Shown: positions 50,462-59,749, counted from the first letter of the stretch. The stretch: 64,000 bases of DNA from Hymenobacter mellowenesis (GCF_030581005.1 NZ_JAUQSX010000007.1:62001-126000), one strand, 5' to 3'. Numbers and translations: made by a program. The notes: generated by a model not told the origin, from the letters alone.

Positions 50462-50911
50462 ATGATAACAACTGTACGCTTCCAATTTGCCATGCCCCTG
50501 GCCCGTCGGGCAGTGGGTGCGCTGGTGGCGCTGTGGCTGCTGGGCACAGGCCACTCCGCCCATGCCCAAACCTGGATGGTGAGCACCACCGCCCAAATCA
50601 AGCTGGGCATTCTCGACAAATACGGCCAGCTGGGGCCCTACACGGCCACTTTTGTGGTGCACAACGAGAAAACCGGCAAGGACTATTTCCTGGTGAAGCA
50701 GTTGGTGAAAAACCAAACGGGCATCGACGTGCTGTTTCCCACCGACCCCTCCGACCCCGACTATTTCAAGACCGAGAGCGGCGAAGCGGCCAACGCCACG
50801 CCCGGCCGCTACACCTGGGAATGCCGCGTGAAAGGCGTGAAAGCCGTGAGCGGCCGCTTCGTGTTTCCGGAAGTGGCTAATGACGTGACGGTGATTAAGA
50901 AAACCGAATAA
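50462..50911 (+). CDS. Secreted protein of unknown function
   Basis: 149 residues from ATG 50462, with a signal peptide (ARRAVGALVALWLLGTGHSAHAQ). The mature part of about 110 residues looks like a single beta-sandwich (KLGILDKYGQLGPYTATFVV, DYFLVKQLVKNQTGIDVLFP, GRYTWECRVKGVKAVSGRFV), possibly immunoglobulin-like. An internal ATG (MPLARR) is an alternative start. Not recognised. Confidence 0.8.
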   Translation: MITTVRFQFAMPLARRAVGALVALWLLGTGHSAHAQTWMVSTTAQIKLGILDKYGQLGPYTATFVVHNEKTGKDYFLVKQLVKNQTGIDVLFPTDPSDPDYFKTESGEAANATPGRYTWECRVKGVKAVSGRFVFPEVANDVTVIKKTE

Positions 50912-50937
50912 GAGCCATCCACCGTCGAATTTCCCCC

Positions 50938-50966
50938 AAAGCCTGGCCGTGCGCCGGGCTTTTTCG
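50938..50966 (+). terminator. Rho-independent terminator
   Basis: AAAGCCTGGC-CGTGC-GCCGGGCTTTTT, a nine-pair stem with one G-T wobble and a U-run, 26 bp after the stop of the secreted protein. Confidence 0.9.
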
Positions 50967-51009
50967 TTTAAAGCGCTGGTCTTATTCTGTTCTTTTTTCT
51001 GATTTATCC

Positions 51010-51324
51010 ATGCCCCGCAAGTCTTTCCCCGAACTCATCAACAGCCCCGGCATGCCGGTGCTGGTCGATTTTTATGCCACTTGGTGCGGTCCGTGCAAGA
51101 CCATGGCGCCCATTCTGGAGCAGGTAGCGGCCCAGCACGGCGGCAAGTTGCGCGTCATCAAAATTGACGTGGATAAGAATCAGGCCGTGGCCCAGCAATA
51201 CCGCGTCCAGAGCATTCCAACGCTGATTTTGTTTCATCAGGGGCAGCCGGTGTGGCGGCAGGCGGGCGTGGTGCCGGCCGCCCAAATCACGCAGGCGCTG
51301 CAACCATTCGTGGGGAAAAACTAA
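51010..51324 (+). CDS. Thioredoxin
   Basis: 104 residues, the standard thioredoxin length. VLVDFYATWCGPCKTMAPIL contains the redox-active CGPC. VIKIDVDKNQAVAQQYRVQSIPTLILFHQGQPV has the cis-Pro loop (SIPT). No signal peptide, so it is a cytoplasmic disulfide reductase or electron donor. It stands alone between a terminator and the TonB receptor. Confidence 0.95.
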   Translation: MPRKSFPELINSPGMPVLVDFYATWCGPCKTMAPILEQVAAQHGGKLRVIKIDVDKNQAVAQQYRVQSIPTLILFHQGQPVWRQAGVVPAAQITQALQPFVGKN

Positions 51325-51387
51325 TCGTTGGCCAGCAGCCTGGCCCTCGGCAAACTATCTGACTGTCCTCAGCGTTGGGGAGGTGGC

Positions 51388-51395
51388 TACTTTTG
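51388..51395 (+). promoter_or_regulatory. -7 box of the TonB-receptor gene
   Basis: TACTTTTG, an exact TAnnTTTG match, 22 bp upstream of ATG 51417; it supports that start over ATG 51375, which would lie upstream of the promoter. Confidence 0.55.
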
Positions 51396-51416
51396 CGCTA
51401 TCCTCTCGGCTACTCT

Positions 51417-53774
51417 ATGGGTCTTTCTTATTCTGCGCGTTATCTGTTTCTTATTGTTTTGCTTAGCTGGGCGGGGCCGCACCTGGCCCGGGCGCAGCAG
51501 CCGGCACGCTTCACCGTCAGCGGCACCGTTCGGAGTGCCAGGGGTGAGGCCCTGCCCGGGGCCAGCGTGGCAGTGCCGGCCCTCGGGACGGGCACCGCGG
51601 CCGACTCCCTGGGCCATTTCAGCCTGAACCTGCCCGCCGGCCGCCACCAGTTGCTAATCGCCTTCATCGGCTACGTGCAGCAGACCCGTGACCTCAACCT
51701 GACCCGCAACCAGCGCCTGAGCTTCGCCCTCGAAGAAGGCGGCAACGAGTTGGGTGAAGTGGTGGTGGAAGGCGCTGTCACGCTGCGGGAAAAGCTGAAA
51801 ACCACCCAAATGGGCGTCGAGCACATCAGCATGCGCGAGGCCAAGCTGCTGCCGGCGCTGTTTGGCGAGGTCGATATTCTAAAGACCCTGCAGCTCAAGC
51901 CCGGCGTGCAGAGCGGCGGCGAGGGCACCAGCGGCCTGTTTGTGCGCGGCGGCTCGTCGGACCAGAACCTGGTGCTGCTGGACAATGCCCTGGTGTACAA
52001 CCCCAACCACTTATTCGGGCTGTTTTCGGTGTTCAATTCCGACGCGGTGCAAGGCGTGGACCTGTACAAATCGGGCTTTCCGGCGCAGTTTGGGGGGCGG
52101 CTGTCGTCGGTGGTCGACGTGAAGCTGCGCGAAGGCGACCGGCAGCACTACGTGGCCACGGGCGGCATCGGGCTCATTTCGTCGCGCCTCACCTACGAGG
52201 GGCCCATCAACAAGGGCAAGGGCTCGTTCATCGTGAGCGGCCGGCGCACGTATTTCGACATTTTCACGCGCGCGCTCAACAAGGCCAACGAGGGAAAAGA
52301 GGACTACAGCCCCATTCCCGACTACTATTTCTACGACATGAACGCCAAGGCGAACTACACGCTGGGCGAGAAGGACCACCTGTTTCTGACCGGCTACCTA
52401 GGGCGCGACGTATTCGGATTCAGCAGCACGGGCGGCTTCAATTTTAATTTTAACTGGGGCAACACCATCGGCTCGCTGCGCTGGAACCACGTTTTCTCGT
52501 CTAAGTTGTTTGCCAACACCAGCGTGTCGGTGTCCGATTACCAGTACAACCTCACCAACAAGCTCGACACGTTCACCTTCGGGTTGGGGTCCAGCATCCG
52601 CGACTACACGGCCCGCACCGATTTCGAGTACACGCCCTCCGACCGCCACCTCATCAAGGCCGGCGCGCTGGCCACGCAGCACCGCTTCGGCGTGGGGCGC
52701 CTCGATGCCAACTCCGGCGACGGCCGCGTAAACTTTGGTTCCGACGTAAATTATTACGGCCTGGAAGGCGCGCTTTATGCGTCGGACAACTACAAGGCCA
52801 CCGACAAACTGCAGCTCGAGGGCGGCTTGCGCCTCACCGGTTTCCGCAGCGGCAGCGACCAGTACGGTGGTCTGGAGCCCCGCGCCGCCGCCCGCTACGC
52901 CCTCAACGACCGCACGTCGTTCAAGGTGAACTATGCCCTGATGTACCAATACGTGCACCTGGTGACGAACTCCGGCGCCACGCTACCCACCGATATCTGG
53001 TACCCTTCGCGCCTGTCGGTGAAGCCCCAACAGTCGCAGCAGGTGAGTGCCGGCGGCAGCTTTTTGCTGGGCCAGGGCAAGTATCTGCTCACCAACGAGG
53101 TGTATTACAAATGGGGCCGCAACCAGGTTGATTTCCGCGACGGCGCCCAGCTTTTCGTGAACCCGGAGCTGGACGCGGAATTCATTTTTGGCAAAAGCTG
53201 GAGCTACGGCAACGAAATTTACCTGGAAAAGAAAACCGGCAAAACCACCGGTTGGATTGGCTACACCCTGGCCTGGAGCTGGCGCAATTTCCAGCCCCAG
53301 CGCGGGACCAGCGGCGTGAACAACGGCCAGGATTTCCATCCCAACTACGACCGGCGCCACAACCTGACTGTGGTGGTGTTGCACCAGCTTAATGCGCGCA
53401 TCAACCTCACGGCCAGCTTCATCTACACGTCTGGCAACCTGACTACGCTGCCGCTGGGCCGCTTTGGGGTGCAGGACATTCCCGGCTCCAGCGTGGGCAT
53501 CGACCCGCGCCCGGTGCCTCTCTACCCGGACCGCAATTCCTACCGTCTCATTCCCTACCACCGCCTCGACCTGGGCGTAGTCTACAAAATCGGCGCCCGC
53601 CTCAACCAAGACCTCACGCTGAGCATTTACAATGCCTACAACCGCCGCAATGCCTACTTCGTGTTTTTCGACACGGTGAGGGACAAGGCCACCGGCCGTA
53701 CCACCGGCTTTGCGGCCAAGCAGGTGTCCTTGTTCCCAGTCATTCCTTCGCTGACGTACAATTTCCGGTTTTGA
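51417..53774 (+). CDS. TonB-dependent outer-membrane receptor with carboxypeptidase-regulatory-like domain
   Basis: 785 residues from ATG 51417. Signal peptide (YLFLIVLLSWAGPHLARAQ), then a CarboxypepD_reg-like domain (FTVSGTVRSARGEALPGASV). The plug domain (about 115-220) has MREAKLLPALFGEVDILKTL, LKPGVQSGGEGTSGLFVRGG and the ligand loop DQNLVLLDNALVYNPNHLFG. The 22-strand barrel ends with LTYNFRF, the aromatic C-terminal strand used by the BAM machinery. It imports a substrate across the outer membrane using TonB energy. It is not a SusC/RagA-type receptor with SusD partner; instead a DUF4249 lipoprotein follows 60 bp downstream, a common pairing in Bacteroidota. The substrate is unknown. 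Confidence 0.93.
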   Translation: MGLSYSARYLFLIVLLSWAGPHLARAQQPARFTVSGTVRSARGEALPGASVAVPALGTGTAADSLGHFSLNLPAGRHQLLIAFIGYVQQTRDLNLTRNQRLSFALEEGGNELGEVVVEGAVTLREKLKTTQMGVEHISMREAKLLPALFGEVDILKTLQLKPGVQSGGEGTSGLFVRGGSSDQNLVLLDNALVYNPNHLFGLFSVFNSDAVQGVDLYKSGFPAQFGGRLSSVVDVKLREGDRQHYVATGGIGLISSRLTYEGPINKGKGSFIVSGRRTYFDIFTRALNKANEGKEDYSPIPDYYFYDMNAKANYTLGEKDHLFLTGYLGRDVFGFSSTGGFNFNFNWGNTIGSLRWNHVFSSKLFANTSVSVSDYQYNLTNKLDTFTFGLGSSIRDYTARTDFEYTPSDRHLIKAGALATQHRFGVGRLDANSGDGRVNFGSDVNYYGLEGALYASDNYKATDKLQLEGGLRLTGFRSGSDQYGGLEPRAAARYALNDRTSFKVNYALMYQYVHLVTNSGATLPTDIWYPSRLSVKPQQSQQVSAGGSFLLGQGKYLLTNEVYYKWGRNQVDFRDGAQLFVNPELDAEFIFGKSWSYGNEIYLEKKTGKTTGWIGYTLAWSWRNFQPQRGTSGVNNGQDFHPNYDRRHNLTVVVLHQLNARINLTASFIYTSGNLTTLPLGRFGVQDIPGSSVGIDPRPVPLYPDRNSYRLIPYHRLDLGVVYKIGARLNQDLTLSIYNAYNRRNAYFVFFDTVRDKATGRTTGFAAKQVSLFPVIPSLTYNFRF

Positions 53775-53834
53775 TGAACGCCAGATGAGCATGACGGTCT
53801 TTTTGGCCACCGTGCCGGTTCAATAAACAATCCA

Positions 53835-54695
53835 ATGTCCTTCTCGCTCAAACCCGCCGCCCTCCTTCCTCTCCTCCTGCTCGCGCTGGCTGGCTGCGGC
53901 AAGCTGCAAAACGACATCAACGTGCCGCTGCCCGTGTACTCGGCCGAGTTGGTGGTGGAGTGCTACCTGGAGCCCGGTAAGGTGCCCAGCCTAGCCGTCT
54001 CAACTTCGGTGCCTTACCTGGGCGCGGTCATTCCCCAGATTCCCACTGATGTCACGGTCACGCTCACCATGCCCAACGGCGCACAGGTGCCCCTGCCCTT
54101 CCAGCCCAACTACCAGGCGCTGGTCGACACCACTTCGGGCGTGAAATTCCACTCGCACATGGGGCGCACGCCACTGGTGGCCCGGCCCGGCGACGTGTTC
54201 AAAATTGACGTGGTCGACACCAAGGGCCGGCACGTAACGGGCACTACCACCATGCTGGCGCCCATTCCGATTGACTCGCTCAATTACAAGTTCAACGACA
54301 AAACCGGCTCCGAGCGCAAGGCCTATTTCCTGACCAATTTCCGCGACCCCATCAGCCTCGACGACTGCTACCGGCTGCAGCTACACAAGGGCGACCCCGC
54401 CAAAGGCGCCCTGCGCAAAAGCCCGGAAACGGATATGTCGGTGGAAGACCGGCTGCTCAATGGGCAGCAGTTCGTGCTCGGCACCAGCTACCGCTTCAAC
54501 CGTGGCGACACCGTGACGGCCACGCTCTACCACATCGAGCGCGCGTTCTACCGCTTCCGGCAGTCGACGCGCGACGCCCGCAACGCCAACGGTAACCCCT
54601 TCGCCCAGCCTTCGGCCATCTACAGCAACGTGCAGGGCGGCGTGGGCATTTTCGCGGTGCTGAGCGGCACCCAAATGACGAAGGTGGTGCGCTGA
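53835..54695 (+). CDS. DUF4249 lipoprotein, partner of the TonB receptor
   Basis: 286 residues. The signal ends in a lipobox (LLLALAGCGKLQND), so the mature protein is lipid-anchored. Then come VPLPVYSAELVVECYLEPGK, DVTVTLTMPNGAQVPLPF and DTKGRHVTGTTTML, with the C-terminal FVLGTSYRFNRGDTVTATLY and PFAQPSAIYSNVQGGVGIF that mark DUF4249. These proteins pair with non-SusC TonB receptors and probably cover the receptor mouth or bind its ligand. Co-transcribed with the receptor. Confidence 0.9.
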   Translation: MSFSLKPAALLPLLLLALAGCGKLQNDINVPLPVYSAELVVECYLEPGKVPSLAVSTSVPYLGAVIPQIPTDVTVTLTMPNGAQVPLPFQPNYQALVDTTSGVKFHSHMGRTPLVARPGDVFKIDVVDTKGRHVTGTTTMLAPIPIDSLNYKFNDKTGSERKAYFLTNFRDPISLDDCYRLQLHKGDPAKGALRKSPETDMSVEDRLLNGQQFVLGTSYRFNRGDTVTATLYHIERAFYRFRQSTRDARNANGNPFAQPSAIYSNVQGGVGIFAVLSGTQMTKVVR

Positions 54696-54710
54696 GTTAA
54701 CTTAAAAAAA

Positions 54711-54801
54711 CGTCATGCTGAGCGCAGTCGAAGCATCTCTACCGTGGAAGTAATCAGATTACTGTTGCGGCAGAGATGCTTCGACTGCGCTCAGCATGAC
54801 G
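54711..54801. repeat. Dispersed palindrome, copy 7
   Basis: CGTCATGCTGAGCGCAGTCG and complement, extended by AAGCATCTCTACCG/CGGCAGAGATGCTT with one mismatch, lie between the converging DUF4249 and purine phosphorylase genes. Confidence 0.93.
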
Positions 54802-54822
54802 TTCTGCTTATTGTTTGAGCTC

Positions 54823-55644
54823 CTACAGCCCCGCTACCACGGCCTTTATCAGCGCGGTCAGACGGGGCTCGGCGGCGGCAGCGGCGGCGAAGATATCGGC
54901 CAGCACCACGGGCTTGAGGTGGCCGGGCGCGCACAAATCGGTGATGACCGACACGGCCAGCACCGGCAGATTAAGCTGGCGGGCAGCAATAACTTCGGGC
55001 ACCGTGCTCATGCCCACGGCATCGGCTCCGATGAGGCGCAGGTAGCGGTACTCGGCAGGGGTTTCGAGCATGGGGCCGGGCACGCTCACGTACACGCCGC
55101 GGCGGGTGGTGCCGGCCTGGCCCAATGCGGCGGCGGCGGCTTCGGCCCGGCGGAGCAGGTCGGCGTCGTAGGGCGCAAACATGTCGGGGAAGCGCGGGCC
55201 CAACTCATCCAGGTTCGGACCGATGAGGGGGTTGGTGGGCTGTAGGTTGATGTGGTCGTCAATGAGCATCAAGTCCGCAATATTGAAATCAGGGTTTAGC
55301 CCGCCAGCCGCATTGCTCACTAGCAGCTGGCTGATGCCCAGCAGCTTGAGCACCCGCACCGGCATGGCCACTTGCGGCATGGTATAGCCCTCGTAGTAGT
55401 GGAAGCGGCCTTGCAGCACGGCTACTTTCCGGCCGCCCATGCGGCCCAGCAGCAGGCGCCCGGCGTGGCTCTCCACGGTGCTGAGCGGAAAGTGCGGAAT
55501 GTCGGCGTAATTGATTTCGTATTCGACGTCGACTTCCTTCGCCAGCGCGCCCAGCCCGGTGCCGAGGATGATGCCCGTTTCGGGCTGAAAGGCCTGGGAG
55601 TTAGCTTGGATGTAAGCGGCGGCTTCGTGGAGTTGGGAGAGCAT
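54823..55644 (-). CDS. Purine-nucleoside phosphorylase
   Basis: 273 residues from ATG 55644; the frame runs further upstream through a palindrome, which is not coding. It has the trimeric PNP-I/MTAP features: GIILGTGLGALAKEV (phosphate loop), VESHAGRLLLGRMGG, LQGRFHYYEGYTM, LLVSNAAGGLNPDF and the base-binding ADAVGMSTVPEVIAARQL. It cleaves inosine and guanosine with phosphate for purine salvage in the cytoplasm. Confidence 0.95.
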   Translation of the reverse strand: MLSQLHEAAAYIQANSQAFQPETGIILGTGLGALAKEVDVEYEINYADIPHFPLSTVESHAGRLLLGRMGGRKVAVLQGRFHYYEGYTMPQVAMPVRVLKLLGISQLLVSNAAGGLNPDFNIADLMLIDDHINLQPTNPLIGPNLDELGPRFPDMFAPYDADLLRRAEAAAAALGQAGTTRRGVYVSVPGPMLETPAEYRYLRLIGADAVGMSTVPEVIAARQLNLPVLAVSVITDLCAPGHLKPVVLADIFAAAAAAEPRLTALIKAVVAGL

Positions 55645-55675
55645 GGGGTTGGAATTATGACAAAGTGTTAAAAAG

Positions 55676-55766
55676 CTGTCATCCTGAGCGGAGCGAAGGA
55701 CCTTATCACCGTCGAACAAAAATTGCTCTAGCGTGATAAGGTCCTTCGCTCCGCTCAGGATGACAG
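55676..55766. repeat. Dispersed palindrome, copy 8 (CATCCTGAGCGGAGCG type)
   Basis: CTGTCATCCTGAGCGGAGCG, extended by AAGGACCTTATCAC, pairs perfectly with the right arm around about 23 bp. It lies between sppA and the purine phosphorylase gene. This subtype shares its core with copy 1 (GAAGGACCTT). Confidence 0.94.
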
Positions 55767-55785
55767 GTGATTCAGACGACAAAAA

Positions 55786-57558
55786 CTATTGAATATCCAG
55801 CGTGTAGGGCAGGCGGGCCTGCACGCCGCGCATCTGCATCAGTTGCTGGTATTGGGCGTAAGCCGGGTACAGCGGGCCTAGTTCGGTTTTGAGGGCGCGC
55901 ACCTTTGCTTCGTCATCATCGCCGGCGCCGAAGCGGGCGAGCAGGCTTTCGAGGCTCGATTTCTGGCGGGGCAGGCGCTGCACGCGGTAGTCGTCGGCCG
56001 CGAGGTGGGCGCGGGCGGCGGCGATGTTGAGGGCATCCTGGTAGTCGCCGAGCACGTCCACGAGGCCGTTGCTTTTGGCTTCGAGGCCGCTCCAGACGCG
56101 GCCCGAGGCCAGGCGGCGCAGGCGCTCCACGGGCATGTGGCGGCCCAGGGCGGCCTTACTGGTGAAGTCGGCGTAGGTATTATCGACTTCGTGCTGAATG
56201 GTCCTGCGCTCAAAATCGGACAGCGGGCGGGTGATGGTGGGCAGGTCCGAAAATTTACCGGTGGTCACGCGGTCCACGGTGATGCCGAGCTTATCGGCCA
56301 GCAGCGGCTGGATGTTGGGCAGCACCATAAACACGCCAATGGAGCCCGTGATGCTGTTCGGATGGGCCACGATGGTGTCGCAGGCCATGGCAATGTAGTA
56401 GCCGCCCGAGGCCGCTACGTCGCTCATGCTGGCGATGATGGGCTTCACTTTTTTGGTCAGCAGCACCTCGCGGTAAATGATATCCGAGGCCAGCGACGAG
56501 CCGCCGGGCGAGTTGATGCGCAGCACCACGGCCTTCACCTTCTCATCGAGGCGGGCCTTGCGAATAGCTTCGGCAAACTTGGTGCTGCCGATGTTGTCGT
56601 CGGAGCCACGGCCGGTTACGATGTCGCCCTCGGCGTAAATCACGGCAATGCGGTTGCCGCTGGTTTTGCCCTCGCGCTCGTCGGCGTCCTTTTCTTCGGT
56701 GTAGTCGCTCAGGCTCACCAGGTTGGGGTTTTTGTCCTTAGCCAGGTCCAGCTTGCCGCGCATGTAGTCCTGGGCCTCATCGAAGTAGCCGAGCTTGGTC
56801 ACCAGCTTCAGACGCAGGGCGTCGGGGGCGTTGTGGACCAGCATCGAGTCGGAAATCACCTTGAGGCGGGCCGGGTCGATGCCGCGCGATTTGGCCACCT
56901 GCCCCACCATGTAGCCGTTGATGGAATTCAGGAACGACACGGTCTGGTAGCGGGCTGAGTCCGAAAAATTCTCCCGGAAAAACGGCTCCACGGCGCTTTT
57001 GAACGAGCCCACGCGGAAAATGTAGGGCTGAATGCCGGCTTTGTCGAACAGCCGCTTGTAAAACATCACCTCCGAGCTCAGGCCGTTGAATTCGAGCGTG
57101 CCCTGGGGGTTGAGGTAGATTTCGTTGGCCACCGAGGCTAGGTAGAAGCTTTTCTCGGAGGCAATTTCGTGGTAGGCCACCACAAATTTGCCGCTCTTCT
57201 TGAAGTCAAGCAGCGCGTCGCGCACTTCCTCCAGCGAAGCCATGCCGCCCTGCACAATGCCCAGGTTCAACAGGATGCCCTTGATGTCGGAGTCGCCCTT
57301 GGCGCGGCGGATGGCCGCTTTCAGATTGACGAGGCCTGTCGAGGAGTTGTTACCGCCGAAGCTGAACCGGTCGTCGCGGCCCCGCTCGGTCAGCGGCTCG
57401 TTGAGCTTGAGCTCCAGCACCGAGTTGGAGGCAATCTCCTTTTTGTCGCCGGCGCTGGCCGCCACGCCGATAATGGCCGCCAGAATCAGAAAACCGATGA
57501 AACTGAAAGCCGCCAGCCCCACAATGGTGGCCAGCACAAACTTCAAAAATTGACGCAT
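55786..57558 (-). CDS. sppA: Signal peptide peptidase SppA, long (67K) form
   Basis: 590 residues with an N-terminal membrane anchor (ATIVGLAAFSFIGFLILAAI). It has two tandem SppA/protease IV domains. The N-terminal domain supplies the general-base Lys (region EIASEKSFYLAS). The C-terminal domain supplies the nucleophile Ser in MSDVAASGGYYIAMACDTI, after LRINSPGGSSLASDIIYREV. It degrades cleaved signal peptides and other membrane-released peptides from the periplasmic face. The gene is monocistronic, 27 bp after a beta-barrel gene read in the same direction further right (57611-58282). Confidence 0.94.
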   Translation of the reverse strand: MRQFLKFVLATIVGLAAFSFIGFLILAAIIGVAASAGDKKEIASNSVLELKLNEPLTERGRDDRFSFGGNNSSTGLVNLKAAIRRAKGDSDIKGILLNLGIVQGGMASLEEVRDALLDFKKSGKFVVAYHEIASEKSFYLASVANEIYLNPQGTLEFNGLSSEVMFYKRLFDKAGIQPYIFRVGSFKSAVEPFFRENFSDSARYQTVSFLNSINGYMVGQVAKSRGIDPARLKVISDSMLVHNAPDALRLKLVTKLGYFDEAQDYMRGKLDLAKDKNPNLVSLSDYTEEKDADEREGKTSGNRIAVIYAEGDIVTGRGSDDNIGSTKFAEAIRKARLDEKVKAVVLRINSPGGSSLASDIIYREVLLTKKVKPIIASMSDVAASGGYYIAMACDTIVAHPNSITGSIGVFMVLPNIQPLLADKLGITVDRVTTGKFSDLPTITRPLSDFERRTIQHEVDNTYADFTSKAALGRHMPVERLRRLASGRVWSGLEAKSNGLVDVLGDYQDALNIAAARAHLAADDYRVQRLPRQKSSLESLLARFGAGDDDEAKVRALKTELGPLYPAYAQYQQLMQMRGVQARLPYTLDIQ

Positions 57559-57610
57559 GATTTCTCGTTAAGAACCAAATAGGTAAAGGTATCGGGCCGT
57601 CCGGCCCGTA

Positions 57611-58282
57611 TTATTTTCCGCCGAAGGCATAGCCCAGGGCGAACTCAAAGCTACGGTTGTGTATGCCGCCAATGTTCAAGCGCTGCCGCAGGGCCTTGTC
57701 GGCGTCGTTGTTGTTGATGTCAGTCACGCCATAATTCAGGCGGGCCGAGAAGAGCAGGCCATTCTTCAAATCCACGCCCACGCCGCCGCACAGGGCAACG
57801 TCGTTGCCGAAGTCCTTTTTCACATCGTTATCAACCAGCACGTACCCGTTGTTGCCGGTGGTGGAACTGATATAGCCCACCTGGCCCGTGTGCTGCCCGC
57901 TCAGTAGCAGGCCAAACTGCGGGCCGAGCTGCACGTTCACCACATCGCCCAGGTACACCTTCAGCAACACCGGCACGTTCAGGTAGTTCAGCTTGACTTT
58001 GTTTTCGTACGAATGGCCCGTCGCAACGCCCGTGTTGGTGGCGCCCTGCTGGCTAAACACCAGTTCCGGCTGAATGGCCACGCGCGCGGAGGGCCGCCAG
58101 CGCAGGAAGCCCCCTACCGCCAGCCCCGGCTTAAACTGAGGACTGGTGTTCAGCGACCCGTCGAGGACCGCTAGGCTCATGCCGGCTTTGGCTCCGAATT
58201 GCACATCAGTGGTTTGGGCGTGGAGCGTGGAAGTAGACGCCAGCGCCAGCGCGCCAAGGGCCAGTAAAGTTCTTGCCTGCAT
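57611..58282 (-). CDS. PorT-like outer-membrane beta-barrel protein
   Basis: 223 residues from ATG 58282 with a signal peptide (LLALGALALASTSTLHAQ). The mature part is an eight-strand-type barrel with alternating hydrophobic residues: FGAKAGMSLAVLDGS, AIQPELVFSQQGATN, LNYLNVPVLLKVYLG, VQLGPQFGLLLSG, GLLFSARLNYGVTDI and the terminal strand FEFALGYAFGGK. This is the 'outer membrane beta-barrel/PorT' family of Bacteroidota. Specific role unknown. Upstream in-frame ATGs are ignored because they lack coding character. Confidence 0.88.
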   Translation of the reverse strand: MQARTLLALGALALASTSTLHAQTTDVQFGAKAGMSLAVLDGSLNTSPQFKPGLAVGGFLRWRPSARVAIQPELVFSQQGATNTGVATGHSYENKVKLNYLNVPVLLKVYLGDVVNVQLGPQFGLLLSGQHTGQVGYISSTTGNNGYVLVDNDVKKDFGNDVALCGGVGVDLKNGLLFSARLNYGVTDINNNDADKALRQRLNIGGIHNRSFEFALGYAFGGK

Positions 58283-58410
58283 GTAGAAAAGGAGGTTGGA
58301 AGGATTATTCTTCAAAGCAACTACTTTCTGCCTACACTGACACCATTCAACGCCATAATCGGAACCACAAATAATCCGTCCCAATCCGTTAAAATCGCTT
58401 AAATCTGCGG

Positions 58411-59739
58411 TCAATAGCCATACTTCTCTCCCCACCAGTTGCGCAGCCGCTCCTGAATCTTGGCCTCGCTGGCGTTCAAGCCCGGCTCGTAGAAGCGCCG
58501 GCCGCTGAGCGCGTCGGGCAGAAACTCCTGCTCTTCAAAATTGCCCTCGCCGTTGTGCGAGTACGCGTATTCCTTGCCGTAGCCCAGTTGTTTCATGAGG
58601 CGCGTGGGGGCGTTGCGCAGGGGCACCGGCACGGGGTACACGCCGTTGGCCTTCACTTCCGCCTGGGCCGCCCGAATGGCCATGTAAGCCGCGTTGCTTT
58701 TGGGCGACGTGGCGAGGTAGATGACAGTCTGGGCCAGTATCAAATCTGACTCGGGCAGGCCGATAACGGTGCAGGCCTGGAAGCAGCTCGTGGCCAGCAT
58801 CAGGGCATTGGGGTTGGCGTTTCCGATGTCCTCAGAGGCCAGAATGAGCATGCGGCGGGCAATGAATTTCACGTCCTCGCCGCCTTCCAGCATCACGGCC
58901 AGGTAATAGAGCGCGGCATTGGGGTCGGAGCCGCGCATGCTTTTGATGAAGGCCGAAATCACGTCGTAGTGCATTTCGCCGCCCTTGTCGTAGCGCGCCA
59001 GGGGCCGCTGGGCCACCTGCTGCACCACGGCATCGGTGATTTCGATGACGCCCTTTTTATCGGGCGGCGTGCTTTGCACCACAATTTCCAACAGGTTGAG
59101 CAGCTTGCGGGCGTCGCCGCCGCTCAGGGCCAGCAGGGCGTGGTCCTCCTTGAGCTTCACCTTCTTCTGCTTGAGCGCGGCATCCTCCGTCAGCGCTTTT
59201 TGCACCAGCCCGCGCAGGGTTTCCGCGCTTAATGCCTCCAGCACATACACCTGGCAGCGCGAGAGCAAGGCCGGAATGACCTCAAACGACGGATTCTCGG
59301 TGGTAGCGCCAATCAGCGTGACCGTGCCGTGCTCCACCGCGCCTAGCAGCGCATCTTGCTGCGCCTTGCTGAAGCGGTGGATTTCGTCAATAAACAGCAC
59401 CGTGCCGCGCTGCCGCTTGGCTTTCTCAATCACGTCGCGCACGTCCTTTACCCCCGCATTGATGGCGGAGAGAGCCGAAAACGGCTGCTTCAGCTCCGAC
59501 GCCAGTAGGTGGGCCAGGGTGGTTTTGCCCACGCCGGGCGGCCCCCACAGAATGAGGCTGGGCAAGCGGCCGGAATTTAAATAACGGCGCAGCACGCCGG
59601 TTTCGCCCACCAAGTGCTGCTGGCCGGCGTAGTCGGCTAGGCGGCGGGGGCGCTGGCGCTCGGCCAGGGGCGCATCGGGCCCGGGCCCGGGCGGCGGGGT
59701 GAAGGCGGCGGGTTCGTCGTCGGGAAATAAAGAGGCCAT
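58411..59739 (-). CDS. rarA: RarA/MgsA (WRNIP1-like) replication-associated AAA+ ATPase
   Basis: 442 residues from ATG 59739. Early PLAERQRPRRLADYAGQQHL, Walker A WGPPGVGKTTLAHLLA, Walker B VLFIDEIHRFSKAQQDALL and sensor-1 LIGATTENPSFEVIPALLSR are characteristic of RarA. The C-terminal tetramerisation domain has DVISAFIKSMRGSDPNAALY and NPNALMLATSCFQACTVIGL. It acts at stalled forks and on SSB-coated ends. Its start lies at the edge of the inverted repeat shared with the divergent EamA gene. Confidence 0.96.
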   Translation of the reverse strand: MASLFPDDEPAAFTPPPGPGPDAPLAERQRPRRLADYAGQQHLVGETGVLRRYLNSGRLPSLILWGPPGVGKTTLAHLLASELKQPFSALSAINAGVKDVRDVIEKAKRQRGTVLFIDEIHRFSKAQQDALLGAVEHGTVTLIGATTENPSFEVIPALLSRCQVYVLEALSAETLRGLVQKALTEDAALKQKKVKLKEDHALLALSGGDARKLLNLLEIVVQSTPPDKKGVIEITDAVVQQVAQRPLARYDKGGEMHYDVISAFIKSMRGSDPNAALYYLAVMLEGGEDVKFIARRMLILASEDIGNANPNALMLATSCFQACTVIGLPESDLILAQTVIYLATSPKSNAAYMAIRAAQAEVKANGVYPVPVPLRNAPTRLMKQLGYGKEYAYSHNGEGNFEEQEFLPDALSGRRFYEPGLNASEAKIQERLRNWWGEKYGY

Positions 59740-59749
59740 GGGGAGCGAA

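Noticed and set aside
51375..51416. TonB receptor start at ATG 51375
   Set aside because: It lies upstream of an exact -7 promoter box (51388-51395), and the signal peptide begins properly at ATG 51417.
6481..55766. Reading the dispersed palindromes as a CRISPR array or as IS ends
   Set aside because: Copies are 2-20 kb apart, not regularly spaced, and no transposase or target-site duplication was seen.
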